64,000 bases of DNA, taken from NCBI GenBank assembly GCA_900642245.1, contig CAAAJI010000009.1, positions 62,001 to 126,000 of the forward strand. The letters run 5' to 3'. The translations under genes and the position numbers were made by a program. This stretch comes from Fragilaria radians. Lineage: Eukaryota; Bacillariophyta; Fragilariophyceae; Fragilariales; Fragilariaceae. Positions 56,767 to 64,000 of this stretch are shown in pieces. Under the pieces are notes generated by a model that saw only the letters and a list, made by a program, of their open reading frames with translations, was not told where the DNA came from and did no database searches. The first letter of the stretch is position 1. Each line of letters begins with the position of its first letter.

Positions 56767-57854
56767 ACCCTTTGTTCATGTTATTTGTTGATGTGAAGCT
56801 TCTTACACTAAACGAAAAATACCGAGTTTGAAGACACAATGAGAATTATAGGAAAGCTTTATTGAAAATTTATCAAAGTAAATTATCGTTTTATGGAAAA
56901 AAAGTCTGCCAATTTTTGTTAAAGTAAATTAGCGTGGATATATGATAAGCTATCATAAAGCAATATTGACTCACATGAGATATTGATTGTTGATTGCCTT
57001 TTAATGGTATTTTTCTTGAATTATATTAGTAAGAGCTTATGATGGTACGTAGCATACATTTGGCATGAAATGTAGAGGTAGAAGATCTGAGTAACAGGAT
57101 TGTATGACTTATGGAGGAATTTAAATGGCATTCATCTCCCCAAAGTTATAGAAAAGAATTGATGAAGAAGCTGTCCCAAAAGTATAATTTTAAGGCAAGA
57201 AATACTCAAAATAGGATACGAAGTATTTTGACTTTATGTTCACATAAAGTTTAATTGTTGAAACAGGAGATTATCATTACCATCCCAATTTACTTTGCTT
57301 CTTGTCAATTATGCTATCACGTCTAATCCATGAAGTGGTAATACTGAAGTCAGAGTAATCAACCCTTCCGTCTTCATGCCTTGAGCAATGTTTGACATCA
57401 TTCAAGTTAGAATTGGAGGCGATATATTAATGTGTGGTCTTCACACAGAGAGTTGTGAAAGTCATGGATTTTGGGGTTTTAATTCAAAATACTATTTATT
57501 TCAAGTACATACATCATTATCAAGATATGCTATTACAGAGCTCTGGTCATTCAAACCAATTTAGCTGAAAGATACATTTCTGTTCGCTGTCTAGAGAGAT
57601 TCAGTGGACTATCTGGGAAAACCTGTTTTTAGGGTTAAACGTAGAAAATGTAATCTATTTCCTGGTTTTTACCTCCATAGGACAGTATTTTCAGTAGGAG
57701 AATGATCGTGGTAGTACATTTAGTCGTTTTTTGCTTCCAAGGCTGTTCGACGAAAAAAATCAAAGCCTCTCTCTCTCTCTCTTTATCAAGATCCCGGTAT
57801 TTCCTCGTAACACATTCTATTTGTCGAAACAACATCCAAGATCAACAACCAATT
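56767..57854. other. Intergenic region; CT microsatellite before the next gene
   Basis: No gene is recognised. A (CT)n tract at about 57767-57782 lies about 75 bases before the ATG of the His-rich gene and is probably part of its 5' UTR or core promoter. Confidence 0.5.
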
Positions 57855-58646
57855 ATGCCATCCCCAATTCCTGATAATGTCAAAGATATTCTTGGTCAGC
57901 TCTCTGGTGCACAACAAGTTGTTCTAAGAGCATACATTGCCACGCTTCGTGAAGAGATTAAGACCTTTGAAGAACAAGCAAAAGCTGCGGCTGACCCAGA
58001 GCCACATGCCCATTATCATGGGCATGACAAATGCACTGCAGATCATGGTCATGAAAGTCATGATCACAAGGAATCTCACGATCATGATCACAAAGCAAGT
58101 TCAGGGCATGATCACGATCATAAAAAGTACGTAACGTGTTACTTTCTGGCCTTATAAAATGTGATAAACGTTAACGATTGCCTTTTTTCCTTAAAAAGGG
58201 AGCATGACCACGAGAAGCATTCTCATGACCACCCGGATTGTAAGCATGAAAGTCATGTAAGTATATTGTTACTAAGGAGAGTGTGACACAATGTAGTACC
58301 CTTCTGCTAATCATTTTTTCTTGTTGAAAATGGTTCATTTTCAAAATACTACTGTTTGGGCTATGGAAAGGGTGGACATGATGACAAATGCGAGCATAGT
58401 CATCATGACGATCATTCGCATAAGCATGATCATCATGAAAAGGAGCATGCTCATCATGAAAAGGAGCATACTCATCATAAGCATGAACATCCCAGTGGCG
58501 ATACGTCCTCGGCGGCACATCATCATGATGACATGCCAGCATGGAAAAAGGCGGCTTTGGAGGCAGATCCCATGGCTGCACCCTTTGGTGGATCTTGGAC
58601 GACAGAGGCATCCCTCAGTGCCACGGCGGACAAGATGGAGGAATAG
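57855..58646 (+). CDS. Histidine-rich, putative metal-binding protein with conserved C-terminal motif
   Basis: Three exons, 57855-58126, 58199-58256 and 58371-58646 (introns 72 and 114 bp, GT-AG), give 201 aa. The N-terminal 50 residues are an ordinary helical segment (VKDILGQLSGAQQVVLRAYI). From about residue 53 to 170 the chain is built of His-Asp/Glu/Lys units such as HDHDHKASSGHDHDHK and HDHHEKEHAHHEKEH, spread over all three exons, which should bind several zinc, nickel or copper ions. The end is not His-rich and looks conserved: MPAWKKAALEADP, then AAPFGGSW and SATADKMEE. No signal peptide or membrane segment is visible, so a cytosolic metal buffer or chaperone is the simplest guess. 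The exon calls keep frame and composition, but repeats make the second intron's acceptor less certain. Confidence 0.78.
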
Positions 58647-59221
58647 ATACAATTCCATCTAGTTATTATTGTTTCCCTTTGGGAATCTAATTATATTTAT
58701 GGATGCATTCTTGATTTAGACTGATACAATGTAACTATGACTATGTAGTCAATTTCGAAACATGATGAACGCATCATTTTAGGCAAAAACCATGGTTTTT
58801 AGGGGAAAAGAGAATGGAAACCTAGTGTATGAGAAATCTCCTGATGTCTATTGAATGCCCTACCAAAATTCCATGCGAAAGGGAAACAAAAATTCCTTTT
58901 TGAGTGTCACAAATTAGGTGTGTAATAGAGTATTGTTCAACTTGTTGACGTTTTTTCGAGATAAATCATTTGCACACAAACATTTGTCTTGTTATGCGTG
59001 CACATTTTACTATGTGGTGGTTAGGTTTTTCTTGTAAAGATGGTTATCATCAAATGCTCCTACTAAGAAATCAAATTGATGGTATTGTGGAGAAAATTAA
59101 TGACCATCAGCAAAAGTCCTCTCAATATTGGGAAGGCACTTTGCTAAAACATTTTCCATTACTATATGTGTAGCACTTTCTGCTTCCCAAAAGGGTGTGT
59201 GGGTAGTGTAGTGGCACCATA
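58647..59221. other. Intergenic region, no feature seen
   Basis: A 67-codon plus-strand frame at 58970-59173 has no recognised motif. Nothing else was recognised before the oxidoreductase gene. Confidence 0.4.
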
Positions 59222-60763
59222 ATGTTTTATACTAGTTATTGTCGAAAGGTAGTAGCAGTGGTAGGAAAAGGAAATGACATGTCATACATTCCTCGGACAT
59301 CCATGTTCCGGGGGCCGCTCGAAAGGTTCTTAATCGTAATTAGCTTCATCATCATGACTACCGTGAGTCATAAAGTGGCAATCATTGGTGGAGGTATAAC
59401 AGGATCTATGGTAGCATCAACGTTAAGTGAATTGGATCCCAAAATTATCATTCATGTCTTTGACCAGGGTCGAAGTGGTGTGGGTGGCCGAACGAGTCAT
59501 CGTATCGTTACACAGAAAGGTCATAGTAGTGACAGAAATAACGATTCACTTGACCATGACATCCTACAGTGGGATCATGGATGTCAGTTTTTTCGAGCGG
59601 ATACTCCTAAATTTCAAAATGTCGTCCAAAGATGGCTCCAACAATCGATTGTGGCCGAGTGGAAAGGAACATTCCTTCAAAGTCAAAATTCTGGCATTGA
59701 TTTCTTTGGTCTCCCATCGAAACCACCGTTCTATGTTGGTATTGGAGGGATGCATACTATCATACGGCATTTACTCTATCACACTTCCCCTTTGATTCAA
59801 GTTTTCTCAGGTCATCGCATTGCCAAGATGGACCGTAATGACGAAACCCAAAAATGGTCACTTTCTGGTATCACTGGTCCTGCAGCCTTTCATGATACTC
59901 CTATAGAATCAATCACATCGAAGACTGTCACACAGGATTCCCTCCAGTCATTTGGAAATGACTATGATGTGGTTGTTGTTACAGATGTATCATCCTCCAC
60001 CTTTGAGGAGTGGCACCGTGCCTCTGCTGGTGTTCCCTCCAATATAGCTCAACGTGTAAAGGATCGAGTCCCATCAAGGATTCCACTCTTTACGTGTTTG
60101 TTGGCCTTGGATCGGCCTCTCCTTCCCCAATCTGTCAGTGCTGCCACCTTTCTAGATCCCACTGTTTGGTTCGCCGCCCGATCCAATTCAAAGCCGGGAC
60201 TCATGGATCACCTAACCTGTGACTGTTGGACGATTGTGTCGACACCTGAATATGCGATTCAAGCAATCGCCGATACACCCATGCAAGATCCAGTCACTGG
60301 TAACTTTCTACCGCAGGATCCAGAATACTTACAACGAGTTCCAGGACATGACTTGGAATCGGCGTTCCGACGTTTGGTAGCCTCATGGATGGAACCTCCT
60401 GAAACGGAACTACCTCAGACGGTGTATCGGACTGCCCAACGATGGGGATCAGCCATGCCGTCAACTCGGCGGCTCCAACAAATGTCCAATGCCGCGCAAT
60501 CGATGACTCCATCAAATCCAGTTGTTACTGTATCCAACGTTGCCTATGATCCAACTGGTTGGGACGATCTTGCACCAACGCGCATCGAATCTCATGATGG
60601 AACAACGACATCCTATATTGCGGATATATCCCAAATGATTTTTCAGGCTGGAGATATGGTATCTCAATATACTCCAGGCTTTGAGGGCGCTGCAATATCG
60701 GGCATTGATGTCGCACATGAAATTCATCATCAATTGAAACTAAAGGAAACATCCAGGTCATGA
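59222..60763 (+). CDS. FAD-dependent amine oxidoreductase (renalase-like)
   Basis: A single-exon gene of 513 aa. A hydrophobic N-terminal stretch (RFLIVISFIIM) precedes the dinucleotide-binding fold KVAIIGGGITGSMVAS (GGGITGS at 56-62), followed by the acidic strand end HVFDQG and the GVGGRTSHR loop typical of this FAD family. Further landmarks are WDHGCQFFRAD, the VGIGGMHTIIRHLL segment and, at the C terminus, QAGDMVSQYTPGFEGAAISG, the second flavin-contact motif. The layout matches renalase-like or NAD(P)-binding amine oxidases of algae and bacteria. The substrate cannot be deduced. ATGs at residues 20, 28 and 45 are alternatives; the upstream residues may be a signal or transit peptide. Its 3' end faces that of the sulfotransferase-like gene, 413 bp away. 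Confidence 0.88.
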   Translation: MFYTSYCRKVVAVVGKGNDMSYIPRTSMFRGPLERFLIVISFIIMTTVSHKVAIIGGGITGSMVASTLSELDPKIIIHVFDQGRSGVGGRTSHRIVTQKGHSSDRNNDSLDHDILQWDHGCQFFRADTPKFQNVVQRWLQQSIVAEWKGTFLQSQNSGIDFFGLPSKPPFYVGIGGMHTIIRHLLYHTSPLIQVFSGHRIAKMDRNDETQKWSLSGITGPAAFHDTPIESITSKTVTQDSLQSFGNDYDVVVVTDVSSSTFEEWHRASAGVPSNIAQRVKDRVPSRIPLFTCLLALDRPLLPQSVSAATFLDPTVWFAARSNSKPGLMDHLTCDCWTIVSTPEYAIQAIADTPMQDPVTGNFLPQDPEYLQRVPGHDLESAFRRLVASWMEPPETELPQTVYRTAQRWGSAMPSTRRLQQMSNAAQSMTPSNPVVTVSNVAYDPTGWDDLAPTRIESHDGTTTSYIADISQMIFQAGDMVSQYTPGFEGAAISGIDVAHEIHHQLKLKETSRS

Positions 60764-61176
60764 CAAATTAAATAATAGTAAGGGTTCATAATCCCATTTT
60801 GTAAAATCATTAATGGAATCCTTATGTGTCTGTTTTGTAGTAAACATAAATTGTCACTTTCTCACGAAGCGGCATCACATTCCAATAAAGTCATAGAGTA
60901 AGGAATCACCAAGTCGACAATACGTTGATATCAAAACTTTGCAAGAGAAAAAAACGGTAAGAATGAAAACTGATTTGAATGCATAGGTCATGGTGGCTTC
61001 CTCAAGTGCAGTGAACCTGTCTTTAAGAGCGTTCTGTAGTCAAGTCTCCGAAAGACTTACGTATGGAGAAAGTCAACAAGGAGATACTCCATGTCGTATT
61101 GCTCCATTAGAAAAGTTACCTCTTTTTCGGGGGTAGAAAACCCATGATGGAAATTTGATTTTTGTACATCAACTCC
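60764..61176. other. Convergent intergenic region, nothing recognised
   Basis: Short AT-rich spacer between two 3' ends. No ORF or repeat of note. Confidence 0.4.
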
Positions 61177-62127
61177 TTAGTGCCGTATTGACTCTTGAGA
61201 ATGACATAAATGACAGTAACTTGGGAGAAATCCAAATTTGGATTCCAAATCCCAATCTATTTCTTTGTGAACAAATTTCCATTCATCTATACTCAAACAG
61301 AGTGGCGTATGGTGTCGAATTCGGATGTGTTTGATTGTGGTTATATTTTGAGTTTTGATTCCGAATTGATGTTTCAAATCAAAACCTAGATAGTCGGCTT
61401 GACCTTCAATTTTGTCAAAGTGTACAATTTTGTAACGATATGGAACTGCCTCCATCAGCTGTATCATGATTCGTAACTTATGCTGTCGCAATGCAAAAAT
61501 ATTCCGGTAGGAGCTTGAAATATGTCCAAATTGAATTGCCTTGGACTGATTGGTTTCGAATATTTCCGTCCATTCAGTTTGGAGGAACTGTATTCGAGAA
61601 CTATTACGGATTTCTGTGGACATTCCCCCGTTCCACGGCTTCCTATACATGGCATCCGCCCAAGAACATGGATCTCGGACTACCAATATCCAAAGAATAT
61701 CTGTTGCTTGCGAAAGGAATTCAACTTCAGTCATATTCAACCCACGTTGCTGATGCATCATGATATGCTTCGAGCCAAACACTGGTATGTTCTTCGATAA
61801 TGTCCAACAGACACCAAACAATTGCTCTAATTGCGAGGATGCATCAGGGATGCAGTTAATATGCTCTGAATCTAATTGCCTAACCAAAAGTTGCTCTATC
61901 AATGTAGTTCCAGAATTCCTTTCTCCTAATAGATAGATGTGTTTCAATACTTTCCTTGGAGGAGGATCATGTAACGTCAACAAACGGGAATCATATCTCT
62001 TGCTATCACCTGTGGTCATATGGGTTGGAATAGTTGAGCAGAACTGAATTTGGAATACATTTGCAATACTGAAACCGCAGAATAGAAATGCCAATAGAAG
62101 GACCACACAACATTTCCATTCTCGCAT
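61177..62127 (-). CDS. Sulfotransferase-like type II membrane protein
   Basis: A single-exon gene of 316 aa. One N-terminal membrane segment (VVLLLAFLFCGFSIANVF, about 8-25) gives type II Golgi topology. The lumenal domain has IYLLGERNSGTTLIEQLL, with GERNSGTT (68-75) as the 5'-phosphosulfate P-loop, and later LWILVVRDPCSWADAMYRKPW (from about 146), which fits the 3'-phosphate-binding R-P-S region of sulfotransferases. Several NxS/T sequons (NMT, NSS, NQS, NIT) agree with passage through the secretory pathway. It probably transfers sulfate from PAPS to a glycan or protein. Unlike the related gene at 13.1-14.1 kb, its P-loop looks intact. Acceptor unknown. Confidence 0.78.
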   Translation of the reverse strand: MREWKCCVVLLLAFLFCGFSIANVFQIQFCSTIPTHMTTGDSKRYDSRLLTLHDPPPRKVLKHIYLLGERNSGTTLIEQLLVRQLDSEHINCIPDASSQLEQLFGVCWTLSKNIPVFGSKHIMMHQQRGLNMTEVEFLSQATDILWILVVRDPCSWADAMYRKPWNGGMSTEIRNSSRIQFLQTEWTEIFETNQSKAIQFGHISSSYRNIFALRQHKLRIMIQLMEAVPYRYKIVHFDKIEGQADYLGFDLKHQFGIKTQNITTIKHIRIRHHTPLCLSIDEWKFVHKEIDWDLESKFGFLPSYCHLCHSQESIRH

Positions 62128-62909
62128 GATATGTCACAGAATATATCGTACTGCTTACTATCCTTTTGCTGTAGGGGCACTTTAAAAGAATGCTGCATTT
62201 AGCTCATGGAGTAGTAGACTCTCCATAAATAGCAAAATTAAGTAGACCATGGGTAATATAATCATTGTCTTGAGTGGCACTATCTACTCTTTCTCCTAGA
62301 ATTGAATCCAAAGATACTATATTGCGACTTGCTTATGAATATTTTGGACCAGACTAAGGTTTCAAAATAGTATCCTTCTTGAAATTCTAGTGGGCATTGG
62401 AATCCTGGAAAAAATGACTACACTTCTAAATGGGCTTTCCCAACTTTTTGTGTATATCTTTTTATCATGACTTTAATGTGGATGGACCAATTATATTACG
62501 TGTTTGGTTTCTCTCTACTTGTTTTTCCAAGGTTGCTGTCCGTTTGGTCTTCTACCAACTGTGTGCTGAAAACCACAGATGATAGTGATTTTCTTTCTTC
62601 ACTTGGGAAAGTGCTGCGTCTTACACCTTCGTGTACCAGTAAAATAATAAGGACTTTCAAATTGTATTTTGGTTTATATTCCACGATTACTTTGTCAGCA
62701 GCCAACGTTTGCTCTAAATGACAAAAACTAAGGCAATGGCCTAGGTAGATAATTGTAATCCTAATGTGTTATCTTTAGATTTGAATCTGTGGCGCCTAGA
62801 TTCATTCAGTCACAAAAACTAAAGCCATCTAATTTCCAGTCGCATTTAGAGCCCTTCTAGGGTTCGCTCAGAAAACTCTATACACAACTTTTTGTCACAT
62901 CACGATACC
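62128..62909. other. Intergenic region next to copia relic
   Basis: No gene recognised. A long terminal repeat of the adjoining copia relic would be expected around 62.5-62.9 kb, but I could not define its ends. ACAAAAACTAA(A/G)GC occurs twice (about 62722 and 62812). Confidence 0.35.
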
Positions 62910-64000
62910 AAATGATGCAGAATGCCTTTTACAATTTTCCACGGGCAATTTTTTTTGTCAAAATATCCACCCCATTTTCCTTTGATGCAATCCAGTGGGT
63001 TTCATTTACTCCTTCCTCTTTTAATTTGCACAGGAAATTCAATCTCACGCCCACGTGTCACGTTCTACCTCCATCACTCCAGTTGTTGATTCAATCCTTG
63101 GCAGGTTTTATTATCAACTCTGATCACAAGGGGTAACTGAATTTCAAGTCCTATCGAGATGATTCTATTCTTAACATATTTCATGTCTTACCACCCTCAT
63201 ATATTCAGCCTCTTTATCCTAAAGTGTTACACATTCCTGCATCCTGCTTTGGACCGATACCAAATACATCATTTAAATATATACCATATCCGCTAACACT
63301 TTGACTTGTTGTGGTATCCTTTGCGTAATTGGAATCGGACACTCCCACAGTACCAAAGAGTTTATTTATATGGCCTTCCCACTAACCTTTTAGTTTCACC
63401 TGGGATTAATAGCCTTTGGTGCCTGCACTAAAAATTGTCCTTCTCCTGGCCTTCAGGTGTGCCTCATTGGTTCTTGAAAAATGTCTCAACAATTTGCACG
63501 TTTTAACATATCCGGTTTGGACCATCTTTACAAATACAATGATTTGCCAACACCGGTCCTAAATCCGTTTTTGTTCTGCGTTTCCCAATTTGTCCCCATT
63601 CAAAACATGACTAAATCAGTCTCCACAAGATACCGGTGTTTTACATCCACGTTAACACCAAATTCATCCATAAGATTATTGGGTTGTGATGCGTTTAAGG
63701 TTGTCACTCCATTTTTCTCTTCAATTTTACAACCCACATATTCCTGCAATTCCCCTACATTGTTGCAGTGAAAAGGCAATTGTATATTTTGCATGATATG
63801 AACTTATTTCCTCTTTGTGACCCACACGTAGGCAATCAACCACCCATGAAATCCAAATCACCAATCCTCAATTGAAATTTGAAATACAAAAACAGATCTA
63901 TAGCACTGCTACAAACCCGTTGATTTGAATGCCATCAACACATCCCTCCAGAATGCAAATGTAGTCTTTATTGATAAATTTTCCCTTTAAAATTTAACAT
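62910..64000 (-). pseudogene. Decayed Ty1/copia retrotransposon pol (reverse transcriptase end and RNase H), cut by window edge
   Basis: On the minus strand, reading from the window end downward, copia motifs follow in the right order but in shifting frames with many stops. At about 63.86-63.81 kb is LVIWISWV-DC, the catalytic YVDD region altered to WVVD. Then come VGHKEEISSY, LQEYVGCKIE, a KSLYL-RWSKPDM segment, EAHLKARRR, DSNYAKDTTTSQ plus SVSGYGIYLND (63340-63265) of RNase H, DKEAEYM, and at the end CKLKEEGVNETHWIASKENG with DILTK (about 63030-62960). Integrase and gag would lie beyond the window. The copy is plainly inactive. Copia elements of this kind are abundant in diatom genomes. Confidence 0.92.

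Noticed and set aside
58171..58658. Long minus-strand ORFs (146 and 105 codons) antisense to the His-rich gene
   Set aside because: They arise from the CAT/GAT-type codon repeats of the sense strand, which leave the opposite frames open. Their composition is an artefact.
59190..59225. Possible tRNA-like A-box sequence (GTGGGTAGTGTAGTGGCAC)
   Set aside because: No matching B-box, no acceptor stem and no cloverleaf could be formed.
1..64000. A new multi-gene defence or biosynthetic cluster
   Set aside because: The genes are unrelated in function, transcribed independently and widely spaced. Nothing suggests a coordinated cluster.

Overview
The window is nuclear DNA of a photosynthetic stramenopile, most likely a diatom. 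The genes have short spliceosomal GT-AG introns (about 60-170 bp) and sit singly on both strands in AT-rich DNA. They include cytosolic ribosomal protein L27a, eukaryotic EEFSEC, NatC subunit NAA30 and a PCIF1-like cap methyltransferase. Two presequences (near 3.2 kb and 32.6 kb) resemble bipartite plastid signals with an aromatic residue after the predicted cleavage site. An 18S rDNA fragment near 32.8 kb agrees with my recollection of diatom 18S. No species can be assigned from sequence alone.

Layout. 0-3.2 kb: no recognisable gene. 3.2-4.0: DUF2358/SnoaL-like protein (+). 6.3-7.4: secreted Cys-rich protein (+). 7.8-8.9: rhomboid protease (-), divergent from 9.4-11.4: GT60-type GlcNAc transferase (+, 5 exons). 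13.1-14.1: sulfotransferase-like membrane protein with a degenerate P-loop (-). 14.9-15.5: NAA30 (+). 16.6-17.6: MORN protein (+). 18.6-22.2: decayed hAT transposases of two lineages (+). 23.2-24.9: Ser/Thr kinase (-). 27.1-27.8: second decayed copy of one hAT family (-). 30.6-31.0: tandem repeats. 31.0-32.6: plastid-type SHMT with a one-base frameshift (-). 32.8: 18S rDNA fragment. 34.4-34.8: RPL27A (-), divergent from 35.1-36.8: PCIF1-like (+). 37.8-39.9: EEFSEC with an extra C-terminal module (+). 40.6-41.4: ER PDI-like protein (-, 2 exons). 44.3-47.0: 840-aa coiled-coil protein of unknown function (-, 3 exons). 49.3-50.4: fatty acid elongase (+, 2 exons). 51.6-52.2: BAF-like protein (-). 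53.7-54.0: possible membrane-protein exon (-). 55.4-56.8: protein kinase (+, 3 exons). 57.9-58.6: His-rich metal-binding-type protein (+, 3 exons). 59.2-60.8: FAD amine oxidoreductase (+). 61.2-62.1: sulfotransferase-like protein (-). 62.9-64.0: decayed Ty1/copia pol (-), cut by the window edge.

The genes are mostly unrelated single units, as expected for a nuclear chromosome. I see no operon, CRISPR array, gene cluster or clear new multi-gene system. I found no tRNA or snRNA by eye, but that search was not exhaustive. The most useful observations are the SHMT frameshift, the EEFSEC C-terminal duplication, the rDNA fragment, the BAF-like gene with a start codon alone in exon 1, the P-loop-degenerate sulfotransferase relative, and the mobile-element remnants. 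Splice sites were chosen by eye from GT-AG signals, reading-frame continuity and family motifs.
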